Source of the DNA: DASVBE01 sp963770375
Lineage (GTDB): Bacteria; Actinomycetota; Actinomycetes; Streptosporangiales; Streptosporangiaceae
Reading direction: 5' to 3'
Length of the DNA stretch: 64,000 nucleotides
NCBI GenBank assembly: GCA_963770375.1
Contig: CAVYPM010000017.1
Coordinates: forward strand, 620,001-684,000
The position numbers were made by a program, and so were the translations under genes. Positions 35,476 to 44,746 of this stretch are shown piece after piece. Every line of letters begins with the position of its first letter. Within the stretch, counting starts at the first letter, position 1. The notes under the pieces are model-generated. The model had not been told where the DNA came from. It did not search any database and worked only from the letters and a program-made list of their open reading frames with translations.

Positions 35476-36981
35476 CTAGTTTGCCCGGGCCGTGCGGAGC
35501 GACAGCTCGCGCAGGCCGGCCAGCACGCCGCCCATCGCGGCCGCGGCCGCCAGGGCCACGATCGTGACCGTGCCGGCGTGCGCGGACAGCAGCCGGAACG
35601 TGCCCAGCGACGGGGCGGCGGGCAGCGCCCCGGCCAGGTTCAGGTACAGCGTGCCGAACGTGGCCACGCCGACCACCAGGCCCAGCTGGTTGACGGTGAC
35701 GATAACCCCGGTCGCGTCCGCGGCGTCGGCCACCGGGATCCGCATCAGCACGCCGGTCATCAGCGGGCTGAACGCGGCCGCCATGCCGGCCCCGATCGTG
35801 GCCATCATGAGGTACAGCCAGGCCCCGCCGCGGCCGCCGCCGTGCAGCAGCGCGGCCACGCCGAGCATGCCGGCCGCGGCGACCGTGAAGCCGGCCACGA
35901 TCAGGCCCGGGCGCAGCCGGGCGGGCAGCCGCTGCCAGTTCAGGCTGACCAGCCCGAACGAGGCCGCAGCCGGCGCGAAGGTCAGCCCGGCGCGCAGCGC
36001 GGATTCCCCGAGCCCGCTCTGCAGCTGCAGCGCGATCGCGAAGAAGAACCCGCCGAACAGCGTCATGTTGATGAACAGCGCGGCGATCCCGGGCGCCACG
36101 CCGGGCAGCCGCAGCAGCCGCCCGGGCACGATCGGCGCCCCGCCGCGGCCGCTGAGCCGCCGCTCGGCCAGCACGAACCCGGCGACCAGGACCGCGCTGG
36201 CGGCCATGCTGGCCCAGCCCCAGGCCGGCCAGTGCTCCGGCTGCCCCAGCACCAGCGGCACGACCAGGGCCAGCACCGCCAGCGAGAGCAGCCCCAGGCC
36301 GGCCGGGTCCAGGCCGCGGCCCGGGTCCCGGGTCCCGGGTGGCAGCAGCCGCGCGCCCGCGGCCAGCACCAGCAGGCCTATCGGCACGTTCACCAGGAAG
36401 ATCGGCCGCCACGTGGAGCTGAACAGGTCCGCGCTGATCAGCAGGCCGCCCACGATCTGGCCGAGGACCACGCCGCCGGCCAGCGTCGCGGAGTAGGCGC
36501 GCATCGCCCGGGCCCGGGCCGCCCCGGTGAACGTGCGCTGGATCAGGCTCAGCACCTGCGGGATCATCACCGCGGCGGCGGCGCCCTGGACGAACCGCAG
36601 CGCGATCAGCGGCCCGGTGGCCGGGGCCAGCCCGCAGCCGAGCGAGGCCAGGGTGAACCCGGCGACCCCGGTGAGGAACACCCGGCGGTGGCCGTAGAGG
36701 TCGCCGAGCCGCGCGCCGGTCACCATCAGAACCGCGTAGGAAATCACGTAACCGGCCACGATCAGCTGCAGCGCGGCCCCGGACGCGTGCAGCCCGGCGT
36801 GGATGGACGGGACGGCGACGTTCACCACCGAGGTGTCCAGCACCGCCATCAGCTGCCCGGCCAGCACGATCGCCACCAGCACGGCCGGGCTGGCGGCCCG
36901 CCGCCGGGCGGGCCTGGCCGGGTCGCGCAGCCCGGCGGAAATGCCAGCCGCGCGCTCGTTGCTTACAGAAATATCGGTCAT
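35476..36981 (-). CDS. MFS drug:proton antiporter, DHA2 (EmrB/QacA) family
   Basis: 501 residues, fourteen-helix type. Signature motifs: LDTSVVNVAVPSI in helix 1, the loop motif GARLGDLYGHRRVF, and the antiporter motif C region GGVVLGQIVGGLL in helix 5. It would export cationic or hydrophobic toxic compounds in exchange for protons. ATG 36981 opens MTDISVSNERAAG. It is divergent from an MmyB-type regulator with 113 bp between starts, the normal arrangement for a regulator and its efflux target. Confidence 0.93.
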   Translation of the reverse strand: MTDISVSNERAAGISAGLRDPARPARRRAASPAVLVAIVLAGQLMAVLDTSVVNVAVPSIHAGLHASGAALQLIVAGYVISYAVLMVTGARLGDLYGHRRVFLTGVAGFTLASLGCGLAPATGPLIALRFVQGAAAAVMIPQVLSLIQRTFTGAARARAMRAYSATLAGGVVLGQIVGGLLISADLFSSTWRPIFLVNVPIGLLVLAAGARLLPPGTRDPGRGLDPAGLGLLSLAVLALVVPLVLGQPEHWPAWGWASMAASAVLVAGFVLAERRLSGRGGAPIVPGRLLRLPGVAPGIAALFINMTLFGGFFFAIALQLQSGLGESALRAGLTFAPAAASFGLVSLNWQRLPARLRPGLIVAGFTVAAAGMLGVAALLHGGGRGGAWLYLMMATIGAGMAAAFSPLMTGVLMRIPVADAADATGVIVTVNQLGLVVGVATFGTLYLNLAGALPAAPSLGTFRLLSAHAGTVTIVALAAAAAMGGVLAGLRELSLRTARAN

Positions 36982-37009
36982 GCCATCGAGTCTGCAGCAG
37001 ATCTGATGC

Positions 37010-37040
37010 CAGTACCGAGAGCCTGGTTATCCTAGTACTG
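37010..37040. promoter_or_regulatory. inverted repeat in the MFS/regulator divergent promoter
   Basis: CAGTAC (37010-37015) and GTACTG (37035-37040) face each other across 19 bp that include GGTTATCC, between the MFS and regulator starts. A likely operator overlapping both promoters. Confidence 0.5.
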
Positions 37041-37094
37041 ACACCACCCGGCTACCCCCTTGGCGGCCGCGCGCGGCCCAGCGAGGATGGCATT

Positions 37095-38105
37095 GTGACC
37101 GCAACGACGATCCGCAACGCGACAGAGCGCACCGGCTCCCCGCCGTCTGCGGGCGCGGACCGCAGCGCCCCCTCGCCGGCCCCCGCCCGGCAGGTCAGGC
37201 GCAGCGAGCTGGCCGCGTTCCTGCGCAGCCGCCGGGAGCGGATCACCCCCGAGGAAGTCGGCCTGCCGCCGGGGCTGCGGAGACGTACCGCGGGGCTGCG
37301 CCGCGAGGAGGTCGCCCAGCTCGCCGGGGTGGGCGTGACCTGGTACACGTGGCTGGAGCAGGGCCGCCCGATCAACGCCAGCGTCCAGGTGCTCGACGCG
37401 ATCGCCCGCACGCTGCGGCTGGACCGGCCGGAGCGGGAGCACCTGTACCGGCTCGCGGACGTGCCCGACCCGGCCACCACCAACGGCGCAAGCCCGGCCT
37501 GCCCCAAGATCACCCCCGAGCTCCAGGAGATCCTCGACTCCCTGACCCCGCTGCCGGCCAGCATCATCAACGAGCGGTTCGACCTGCTGGCCTGGAACGA
37601 CGCGTACGCCGCGATGTGGCCGGGGATACTGAACGCCCCCCTGGCGGACCGGAACACGCTGTGGATGGTGTTCACCCACCCGGGCTGCTGCCACCCCTAC
37701 GTCAACCGGGACGAGCAGCTGTCCAGCCTGGTCGCCCAGCTGCGCGGGGCCTACGGGCGGCACCTGGGCGAGCCCGCGTGGACCAGCTTCGTGGCCCGGC
37801 TGCAGGCGGCCAGCACCCAGTTCACCCAGCTGTGGGCCGAGCAGCAGGTGGCCAGCAACATGACCTACCTGAAGATCTTCCGGCACCCGGCGCACCCGCG
37901 GATGGCGATGACCACCACCAGCCTGGGCGTGCTGTCGCTGCCCGGCACCCGGATGGTGATCTACAACCCGGCCGACGACGGCTGCCGGGAGGCGGTCGCC
38001 AGCCTGCTCCGCGGTGAGGGCCAGGACCAGCACTTCCCGTGCTGGCCCGGGCACGACATGACGACCGGCCGCGGCCCGAAGGCTCCCGCCCCGCTCCCCC
38101 GGTAA
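37095..38105 (+). CDS. XRE-type regulator with MmyB-like ligand-binding domain
   Basis: 336 residues. The helix-turn-helix (LRREEVAQLAGVGVTWYTWL) is preceded by the family-typical LRSRRERITPEEVGLP. It is followed by a PAS-like MmyB ligand-binding domain (NERFDLLAWNDAYAAMW ... FRHPAHPRMAMTTTSLGVLS ... MVIYNPADDG). Such proteins sense small hydrophobic ligands and usually control a divergent dehydrogenase or transporter; here the target is presumably the MFS pump. GTG 37095 has GAGG about 9 bases upstream. A 35-residue disordered N-terminus precedes the conserved part, so a later start is possible. Confidence 0.92.
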   Translation: MTATTIRNATERTGSPPSAGADRSAPSPAPARQVRRSELAAFLRSRRERITPEEVGLPPGLRRRTAGLRREEVAQLAGVGVTWYTWLEQGRPINASVQVLDAIARTLRLDRPEREHLYRLADVPDPATTNGASPACPKITPELQEILDSLTPLPASIINERFDLLAWNDAYAAMWPGILNAPLADRNTLWMVFTHPGCCHPYVNRDEQLSSLVAQLRGAYGRHLGEPAWTSFVARLQAASTQFTQLWAEQQVASNMTYLKIFRHPAHPRMAMTTTSLGVLSLPGTRMVIYNPADDGCREAVASLLRGEGQDQHFPCWPGHDMTTGRGPKAPAPLPR

Positions 38106-38113
38106 CGGTGGCC

Positions 38114-38126
38114 TACCCTGGGCGGC
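38114..38126 (+). promoter_or_regulatory. leaderless-type -10 box before the carboxylase beta gene
   Basis: TACCCT (38114-38119) is 7 bases before the ATG at 38127 and no Shine-Dalgarno sequence lies between, as in leaderless actinobacterial promoters. Confidence 0.45.
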
Positions 38127-39752
38127 ATGACCACCGACGCGCGGCCCGCTGAGGCCGCCGCCCAGGACAGCAACCCGGACCTGCACACGACCGCGGGCAA
38201 GATCGCTGACCTGGACCGGCGGCGCGAGGAGGCGGTGCACGCCGGCTCGGCCCGCGCGGTTGAGCGGCAGCACGCCAAGGGCAAGGCCACCGCGCGGGAG
38301 CGGATCGCCAGGCTGCTCGACCCCGGCTCGTTCACCGAGTTCGACGAGCTGGCCCGGCACCGGGCCACGGACTTCGGGGTGGCCGCCAGCCGGCCCTACG
38401 GGGACGGCGTGGTCACCGGGTACGGCACGATCGACGGCCGGCCGGTGTGCGTGTTCAGCCAGGACTTCACCGTGTTCGGCGGGTCGCTGGGCGAGGTGTA
38501 CGGCGAGAAGATCGTCAAGGTCATGGACCACGCGCTGAAGACCGGCTGCCCGGTGATCGGCATCAACGACGGCGGCGGGGCCCGGATCCAGGAGGGCGTG
38601 GTCGCCCTCGGACTGTTCGCCGAGATCTTCTACCGCAACGTGATCTGCTCCGGCGTGATCCCGCAGATCTCGCTGATCATGGGCCCGTGCGCGGGCGGCG
38701 CGGTGTACTCCCCGGCGATCACCGACTTCACGCTGATGGTCGACCAGACCTCGCACATGTTCATCACCGGGCCCGACGTGATCAAGACGGTGACCGGCGA
38801 GGAGGTCACGTTCGAGGAACTGGGCGGCGCGCAGGCGCACAGCGTCAAGTCCGGCGTGGCCCACTACCAGGCCCGGGACGAGGACGACTGCCTGGACTTC
38901 GCCCGCGAGCTGCTGTCCTACCTGCCGTCGAACAACCTCGACGACCCGCCCCGCCGGGAACCAGACCTGACCGGCGGCGCCGAGCTGGACATCACCCCGG
39001 ACGACGAGGAACTCGACCGGCTCATCCCGGACTCCCCCAACCAGCCGTACGACATGCACACCGTGATCACCAGCGTGCTGGACGGCGGCGAGTTCCTGGA
39101 GATCCACGAGAGCTTCGCGCCGAACATCGTCGTCGGCTTCGGCCGGGTCGACGGGGCCAGCGTCGGCGTGGTCGCCAACCAGCCCCTGCACTTCGCGGGC
39201 TGCCTGGACATCAACGCCTCGGAGAAGGCCGCCCGGTTCGTCCGCACCTGCGACGCGTTCAGCATCCCGGTGCTCACGTTCGTGGACGTACCCGGCTTCC
39301 TGCCCGGCACGGACCAGGAGTGGAACGGCATCATCCGGCGCGGCGCCAAGCTGATCTACGCCTACGCCGAGGCCACCGTGCCCAAGATCACCGTGATCAC
39401 CCGCAAGGCCTACGGCGGGGCGTACGACGTGATGGGCTCCAAGCACCTCGGCGGGGACATCAACCTGGCCTGGCCGACCGCGCAGATCGCGGTCATGGGC
39501 GCCCAGGGCGCCGTGAGCATTTTGTACCGCCGGGAGCTGGCCGAAGCCAGCGACCAAAATGAGCTCCGCGATGAACTGGTGACCGAGTACGAGGACCGGC
39601 TCGCGAACCCGTATATCGCGGCAGAACGAGGTTACGTGGACGCGGTCATCCGCCCCGCGGAGACTCGTTCGCAGGTCACCAGGGCCCTGCGGACGCTTCA
39701 CGGAAAGCGGCAGACACTCCCGCCGAAGAAACACGGAAACATACCGCTCTGA
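38127..39752 (+). CDS. acyl-CoA (propionyl-CoA) carboxylase beta subunit
   Basis: The carboxyltransferase chain that moves CO2 from biotin to propionyl- or acetyl-CoA. It has 541 residues and two crotonase-like halves. The CoA-site segments are GINDGGGARIQEGV and MGPCAGGAVYSPA in the first half and FVDVPGFLPGTDQEWNGII and GGAYDVMGSKHLGGD in the second. Asp434 in AYDVMG appears to occupy the position that in Streptomyces PccB (Asp422) favours propionyl-CoA; that assignment rests on motif position. It is the counterpart of accD5 in the mycobacterial order birA-accD5-accE5-accA3. Confidence 0.94.
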   Translation: MTTDARPAEAAAQDSNPDLHTTAGKIADLDRRREEAVHAGSARAVERQHAKGKATARERIARLLDPGSFTEFDELARHRATDFGVAASRPYGDGVVTGYGTIDGRPVCVFSQDFTVFGGSLGEVYGEKIVKVMDHALKTGCPVIGINDGGGARIQEGVVALGLFAEIFYRNVICSGVIPQISLIMGPCAGGAVYSPAITDFTLMVDQTSHMFITGPDVIKTVTGEEVTFEELGGAQAHSVKSGVAHYQARDEDDCLDFARELLSYLPSNNLDDPPRREPDLTGGAELDITPDDEELDRLIPDSPNQPYDMHTVITSVLDGGEFLEIHESFAPNIVVGFGRVDGASVGVVANQPLHFAGCLDINASEKAARFVRTCDAFSIPVLTFVDVPGFLPGTDQEWNGIIRRGAKLIYAYAEATVPKITVITRKAYGGAYDVMGSKHLGGDINLAWPTAQIAVMGAQGAVSILYRRELAEASDQNELRDELVTEYEDRLANPYIAAERGYVDAVIRPAETRSQVTRALRTLHGKRQTLPPKKHGNIPL

Positions 39753-39827
39753 CCGGGAGGCGGAGGAGGCGACGCCTATGATTCCCCGCGCCGGGCACCC
39801 AGCCGTGCCACTAGAGTTCTTCCTACC

Positions 39828-40820
39828 ATGACCGAAAACGGCACCCCGCTGCCGCTGCTTTCCCGTTACGCGATCATGATCGATGTTGGCTACATCTACG
39901 CGTCCACGGGCGAGCTGCTGTTCAGCGCCTCCTACCGGCACGAGTACCGGGTCGACGCGGCCGACCTGATCCGGGCTCTGTCCCGGGAGGCCAGCGAGAA
40001 GATCAGGGGGGAGCTGCTCCGGGTCTACTGGTACGACGCGGCCAGGGACCGGGTGCCCACCTTCGACCAGCGGGTCATCGCCCAGATGCCGCTGGTCAAG
40101 CTGCGGCTCGGCAACCTGAACGCGCGCGGCCAGCAGAAGGGCGTGGACGCGCAGATCCGCGCGGACATGGAGGCCCTGGCCCGGCACCGGGCCATCACCG
40201 ACGCGGTGCTGGTGGCCGGGGACGAGGATATGGTCCCGGCGGTCGAGGCGGCTCAGGCCTACGGCGTGCGGGTGCACCTGTGGGGGATCGAGCCGCCCTA
40301 CGGCACCAACCAGGCCGAGCGGCTGGTCTGGGAGTCCGACACGGTGCACGTGCTGGAGCGCGCGTTCCTCGAGCCGTACTTCAGCAAGCCCGAGCACCCG
40401 GCCGACTCCGGCCAGCCGACCCCGGCGGGCTCGCACCCGCGGACCGGCCACGTGGCCGCGCCCCGGCCCACCCCGGCGGTGGTGTTCGGCGACCGGCCGG
40501 GCCCGCGGCCACCGGTCCGGCCCGCCCCGGCGATGGCCCCGCCGCCGGCCCGGCTCGGCCCGGACCGCGAGAGGGTCGAGATCGCCGGCGAGCACGTCGC
40601 GCAGAAGTGGATACTGACCCGCGGCGAGGACAACATCAGGGACCTGCTGCCCGGCCCGATCCTGCCCCCGGTGATCGACAAGGAGCTGCTGGTGGACGCG
40701 GAGAAGGAACTCGGCCAGTCGCTGCGCGCCTACCAGGAGGCCCGCGAGTGGCTGCGCGACGCGTTCTGGGCCCGGGTGCACCGCCAGTTCGGCCTCGGCG
40801 TCGGCCAGTCGAAGAACTGA
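39828..40820 (+). CDS. NYN-domain (PIN-like) putative RNase
   Basis: 330 residues. The N-terminal NYN/PIN-like domain (about 12-190) has the expected acidic residues in YAIMIDVGYIYA, GVDAQIRADM and VLVAGDEDMVPAV. Such domains cleave RNA with bound metal. A Pro-rich linker (about 190-245) leads to a C-terminal helical region (EHVAQKWILTRGEDNIRDLL). It lies between the beta and epsilon carboxylase genes and ends 5 bp before the latter, an unexpected position, since accD and accE are adjacent in mycobacteria. No link to carboxylation is known to me. Confidence 0.87.
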   Translation: MTENGTPLPLLSRYAIMIDVGYIYASTGELLFSASYRHEYRVDAADLIRALSREASEKIRGELLRVYWYDAARDRVPTFDQRVIAQMPLVKLRLGNLNARGQQKGVDAQIRADMEALARHRAITDAVLVAGDEDMVPAVEAAQAYGVRVHLWGIEPPYGTNQAERLVWESDTVHVLERAFLEPYFSKPEHPADSGQPTPAGSHPRTGHVAAPRPTPAVVFGDRPGPRPPVRPAPAMAPPPARLGPDRERVEIAGEHVAQKWILTRGEDNIRDLLPGPILPPVIDKELLVDAEKELGQSLRAYQEAREWLRDAFWARVHRQFGLGVGQSKN

Positions 40821-40825
40821 CCACG

Positions 40826-41080
40826 ATGACGACCAGCACGCCCGGCATGAGTTCCATGGATTACGGTTCCGGGCCACGGCTCACCGTCGTGAAAGGCCAG
40901 CCGGATGCGGCCGAGATCGCCGCGGTCGCCGCCGTGCTCACCGCCCTGTCCCGGCCCGCCGGCGGAGACGCGGGCCCGCCCCGCACCCACCGTAATCAAT
41001 GGTCATCACCCGCCCGGCGGATGCGCGAGCCGCTTGCCCGGGGCGCCGGCGGATGGCGCGCCAGCGGCTTGCCGCGCTAG
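40826..41080 (+). CDS. acyl-CoA carboxylase epsilon subunit
   Basis: A small (84-residue) actinobacterial subunit that binds the carboxyltransferase and raises its activity. Its two conserved ends are present: RLTVVKGQPDAAEIAAVAAV and the C-terminal WSSPARRMREPL segment. A variable Gly/Pro linker joins them. ATG 40826 is used. It lies 75 bp before the alpha chain. Confidence 0.85.
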   Translation: MTTSTPGMSSMDYGSGPRLTVVKGQPDAAEIAAVAAVLTALSRPAGGDAGPPRTHRNQWSSPARRMREPLARGAGGWRASGLPR

Positions 41081-41155
41081 AGCACCAGCCAAACCCGCCG
41101 TGACCGGGGCCGGCCGCGGACCTTAGACTCCTGCGCAGTCGAGAGGGGTCGGTTC

Positions 41156-42955
41156 ATGCGGAAGGTCCTCATCGCCAACCGCGGCGAGATCGCCGTGCGG
41201 ATCGTGCGGGCCTGCCGGGACGCCGGGCTCGGCAGCGTGGCCGTCTATTCCGAGCAGGACCTGGACGCGCTGCACGTGCAGCTGGCCGACGAGGCCTACG
41301 CGCTGGGCGGGCAGACCGCCGCGGAGAGCTACCTGGACATCGGCAAGATCCTCGGCGCCGCGGCGGCCAGCGGCGCGGACGCGGTCCACCCCGGCTACGG
41401 GTTCCTGGCCGAGAACGCCGGCTTCGCCCGCGCGGTCACCGAGGCCGGGCTGACCTGGATCGGGCCGCCGCCCGGCGCGATCGAGTCGCTCGGCGACAAG
41501 GTCGCGGCCCGGCACATCGCCAAGGCGGTCGGCGCGCCGCTGGCCCCGGGCACCGACGGGCCGGTCGCCGACGCGGCCGAGGCCGAGGCGTTCGCGGCCG
41601 AGCACGGGCTGCCGATCGCGATCAAGGCCGCGTTCGGCGGCGGCGGCCGCGGGCTGCGGGTGGCCAGGACCATGGCGGAGATCGCCGGGCAGTTCGAGTC
41701 CGCGGTGCGCGAGGCGGTGGCCGCGTTCGGCCGCGGCGAGTGCTTCGTCGAGCGCTACCTGGACCGGCCACGGCACGTGGAGACCCAGTGCCTGGCCGAC
41801 CAGCACGGCACGGTGGTGGTGGTGTCGACCCGGGACTGCTCGCTGCAGCGGCGGCACCAGAAGCTGGTCGAGGAGGCCCCGGCGCCGTTCCTGACCGCGG
41901 AGCAGGACCGGCTGCTGCGCGAGTCCTCCAAGGCCATCCTGCGCAAGGCCGGGTACACCGGTGCGGGCACCTGTGAGTTCCTGGTCGGCCAGGACGGCAC
42001 GGTGTCGTTCCTCGAGGTCAACACCAGGCTCCAGGTCGAGCACCCGGTGACCGAGGAGGTCAGCGGCATCGACCTGGTCCGGGAGATGTTCCGGATCGCG
42101 GACGGCGAGGAACTGGGCTACGGCGACCCGCCGCTGCGCGGCCACTCGATCGAGTTCCGGGTCAACGCCGAGGACGCGGGGCGGAACTTCATGCCCGCGC
42201 CGGGGACGATCACCAGCTGGCGGCCGCCGTCCGGGCCCGGGGTCCGGCTGGACGCCGGCTACGGGCCGGGCATGACCGTGCCGCAGGCCTTCGACTCGCT
42301 GATCGCCAAGCTGATCGTGACCGGGGCCAGCCGGGACGAGGCACTGGCCCGGGCCCGGCGGGCGCTGGACGAGTTCGAGGTCGGCGGGATGCCCACCGTG
42401 CTGCCGTTCCACCGGGCGGTGGTGCGCGACCCGGCGTTCACCGGCGAGCCGTTCGCGGTGCACACCCGGTGGATCGAGACCGAGTTCGGCAACGACCTGG
42501 CTCCGTACAACCCCGCGGAGGCGGACGGAGACGCCGTGGCCGGCGCGGCGGCCCGGGAGCGGATCACGGTCGAGGTGGGCGGCAAGCGGCTGGAGGTGAC
42601 GCTGCCCGCGGGCCTTGGCGCGGTGGGCGCCGGCCCGGCGGGCGCGGGCGGCGCGGGAGCAGGCGCGGGCCGGGCAGCGGGGCGCGGGCGGCCTGGCCGC
42701 GGTGGCCGGCGCGGCGGCGGGGGCGGGGGCGCCGCCAGCGGCGACGACCTGGTCAGCCCGATGCAGGGCACGATCGTCAAGATCGTCGCGTCCGACGGTG
42801 CGCAGGTGTCCGCCGGGGATACGGTCGTGGTCCTGGAGGCGATGAAGATGGAGCAGCCGCTGACCGCGCACAAGGCCGGTTCCGTGGCCGGCCTGTCCGT
42901 GCAGGTCGGCCAGACCGTCCCGGCCGGCGAAGTGATCTGCCAGATCCGGGACTGA
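41156..42955 (+). CDS. acyl-CoA carboxylase alpha subunit (biotin carboxylase + BCCP)
   Basis: Carboxylates its own biotin with ATP and bicarbonate, then hands CO2 to the beta subunit. It is 599 residues. The biotin carboxylase part (1-450) has KVLIANRGEIAVRIVRA, the Gly-rich ATP loop KAAFGGGGRGLRV, and FLEVNTRLQVEHPVTE. A Gly/Ala/Arg-only linker (about 482-525), unusually long and simple, leads to the biotinyl domain with Lys564 in EAMKMEQPL. The promoter may be TAGACT near 41127; GAGAGGGG precedes ATG 41156. BirA at 26018 is the likely biotinylating enzyme. Confidence 0.95.
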   Translation: MRKVLIANRGEIAVRIVRACRDAGLGSVAVYSEQDLDALHVQLADEAYALGGQTAAESYLDIGKILGAAAASGADAVHPGYGFLAENAGFARAVTEAGLTWIGPPPGAIESLGDKVAARHIAKAVGAPLAPGTDGPVADAAEAEAFAAEHGLPIAIKAAFGGGGRGLRVARTMAEIAGQFESAVREAVAAFGRGECFVERYLDRPRHVETQCLADQHGTVVVVSTRDCSLQRRHQKLVEEAPAPFLTAEQDRLLRESSKAILRKAGYTGAGTCEFLVGQDGTVSFLEVNTRLQVEHPVTEEVSGIDLVREMFRIADGEELGYGDPPLRGHSIEFRVNAEDAGRNFMPAPGTITSWRPPSGPGVRLDAGYGPGMTVPQAFDSLIAKLIVTGASRDEALARARRALDEFEVGGMPTVLPFHRAVVRDPAFTGEPFAVHTRWIETEFGNDLAPYNPAEADGDAVAGAAARERITVEVGGKRLEVTLPAGLGAVGAGPAGAGGAGAGAGRAAGRGRPGRGGRRGGGGGGAASGDDLVSPMQGTIVKIVASDGAQVSAGDTVVVLEAMKMEQPLTAHKAGSVAGLSVQVGQTVPAGEVICQIRD

Positions 42956-42965
42956 GGGAGCGGAC

Positions 42966-43322
42966 GTGGCCCGGCTGGCGGGCGACCCCGGCACACTGCG
43001 CTGGCTGCGGTTCGCGGCCGGGTTCCGGCTGCCCGCGGACAACACCGACTGGGTCCGGCACGAGCTGACCGACGCGGGCTGGCGGGGCCGCACCGTGCTG
43101 CGCCACCTGGCCGTGATCATCCCGGTCTGCGTGGTGCTGGCGGTCGTGCTGACCGTGGTGATCCCGGCGCCGCTGTGGCTCGCGCTGACGATGATCGCGC
43201 TGATCCTGTGCGGCAGCGTGTTCACGGTCGTGGCGTACGCCGACGACCTGCGCGCGTCCCGGCTCCGCCAGCACGGGCTCGATGTCCCCGACGATCCCGA
43301 CCTTGGTCATCCGGCTCACTGA
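42966..43322 (+). CDS. DUF5313 family membrane protein
   Basis: 118 residues: a soluble start with GFRLPADNTDWVRHELTDAG, two membrane helices (about 47-67 and 70-90) and an Asp/His-rich tail. The W-V-x-x-E/D-L pattern followed by two helices fits DUF5313, a family restricted to actinobacteria with no known role. GTG 42966 lies 10 bp after the carboxylase alpha stop, with GAGGGAGCG upstream, so it is the last gene of that operon. Confidence 0.8.
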   Translation: MARLAGDPGTLRWLRFAAGFRLPADNTDWVRHELTDAGWRGRTVLRHLAVIIPVCVVLAVVLTVVIPAPLWLALTMIALILCGSVFTVVAYADDLRASRLRQHGLDVPDDPDLGHPAH

Positions 43323-43488
43323 TCACGCGGATCACCGGGGATAACGGCTTTCCGGCGGTAACGCGTGGTTCTGATCCGGAAGCAGTTCGCGCAGGGAGCG
43401 ACGGCAGCCCCGGGGGCGAAGTATTATCCGGGTGACACGCGGCCGGGCCCGGTGCGGGGGTCGCATTAACCTGCGAAGGAGCGGCCCT

Positions 43489-44631
43489 ATGGGCTTTCTC
43501 AACGAGGCCCGGCGCGAGTTCATCGCCGCGCCCGACGAAGCCAAGAGCCAGATCGTCTACAAGTGGCCCGACCAGAACATCCGTAAGTTCGCCCGGGCCA
43601 TCGTGGAGCCCGACGCGGTAGCGGTTTTCATGAGCCAGGGCCAGCTGATGGGCGTGCTCGGCCCGGGCCAGCACCGGCTGGAAGCGAGCGAGCTGCCGTT
43701 CCTCGGCATGTTCGTCGACTGGGGCAGCAACAGCAACGCGTTCAAGGCCGAGCTGTACTTCGTCGGCGCCCGCGAGTTCCCGCGCTGCCGGTTCGGCGGC
43801 CGGCTGGACGAGGTGCAGGACCCGCAGACCGGGCTGATCGTCACGCTGCGCGCGTTCGGCGAGTACGCGCTGCGCGTGATCGACCCGACCAAGCTGATCA
43901 TCAACCTGGTCGGCACGGTGGACGTGACCGATAACGAGGCGATCACCGGCTGGGTCGCGCAGCAGCTGCTGAAGGTCACCCGAACCGCGATCACGACGAA
44001 CCTGATGTCCGGCGCGTGGCCGATCCTGGGCCTGTCCGTGCACAGCCCGGAGATCGAGGCCGCCACCCAGCCCGCGGCGAACGCCCAGCTGGCCGACTAC
44101 GGGCTGGCCATCGCCCGGTTCGGCAACCTGGACGTCAACCTGGACGACGGCGACAACGCGCGGCTGAAGAAGCTGGCCGGGGACACCGCCTACTCGCGGC
44201 TGGCCGGCGGCTTCCTGCAGGCGGCCCAGGCCGAGGCGCTGCAGGGCGCCGGCGAGGGCATGGCCCAGGGCGGCGCCGCGGTCGGCCCGACGTTCCTCGG
44301 GGCCGGCTTCGGCATCGCCAACCAGATGATGCAGCCCCCGCCCGCCGCGGCCCCGCCGCCCCCGCCGCCGCCCGCCCCGGGCTTCGCCGGCGGTGGCCAG
44401 GGGTACGCCCCGCCGGCGCCGCCGGCCGCGCCCGCGGCGCCGGCCCCGGCCGCGACCACGGCGTGCGGCAACTGCCAGTCCGCGGTCACGGTGGGGGCGA
44501 AGTTCTGCCCCGAGTGCGGCACGCCGATGCAGAAGCACTGCACGAACTGCAACGCCAGCCTGAGCGCGACCGCCAAGTTCTGTGCCGAGTGCGGCACGCC
44601 CACGAGCCCGCCGGCTGCCCCCTCCGCATAA
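43489..44631 (+). CDS. SPFH-domain protein with C-terminal double zinc ribbon
   Basis: 380 residues in three parts. First an SPFH (stomatin-like) domain, about 15-215, with YKWPDQNIRKFARAIVEPDA, VFMSQGQLMGVLGPGQH and FGEYALRVIDP. Then a helical region and a Pro/Ala/Gly-rich linker (about 285-325). Last, two zinc ribbons of CxxC pairs: CGNCQS...CPECGTP and CTNCNA...CAECGTP. It resembles the YdjI/virion-core-like SPFH group. There is no membrane helix, so it probably assembles on membranes or as rings. AAGGAG precedes ATG 43489. Followed by two AIM24 genes. Confidence 0.88.
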   Translation: MGFLNEARREFIAAPDEAKSQIVYKWPDQNIRKFARAIVEPDAVAVFMSQGQLMGVLGPGQHRLEASELPFLGMFVDWGSNSNAFKAELYFVGAREFPRCRFGGRLDEVQDPQTGLIVTLRAFGEYALRVIDPTKLIINLVGTVDVTDNEAITGWVAQQLLKVTRTAITTNLMSGAWPILGLSVHSPEIEAATQPAANAQLADYGLAIARFGNLDVNLDDGDNARLKKLAGDTAYSRLAGGFLQAAQAEALQGAGEGMAQGGAAVGPTFLGAGFGIANQMMQPPPAAAPPPPPPPAPGFAGGGQGYAPPAPPAAPAAPAPAATTACGNCQSAVTVGAKFCPECGTPMQKHCTNCNASLSATAKFCAECGTPTSPPAAPSA

Positions 44632-44746
44632 CAGCCGGCGCCCCCGCTTCCGGTAACAGCCCTCCTGCCCCGGCCCGCCGCCGGCCCGTCCCGCGGCCCC
44701 GGGGCATGGGCTGTTATTGCCCCTTACCACCAGAAAGGTTGTCCGG

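Noticed and set aside
37032..40877. A 1281-codon open frame on the minus strand opposite the regulator, carboxylase beta and NYN genes
   Set aside because: It is a composition artefact of high-GC antisense frames: rich in Arg, Gly, His, Val and Asp without motifs, and it covers three well-supported plus-strand genes.
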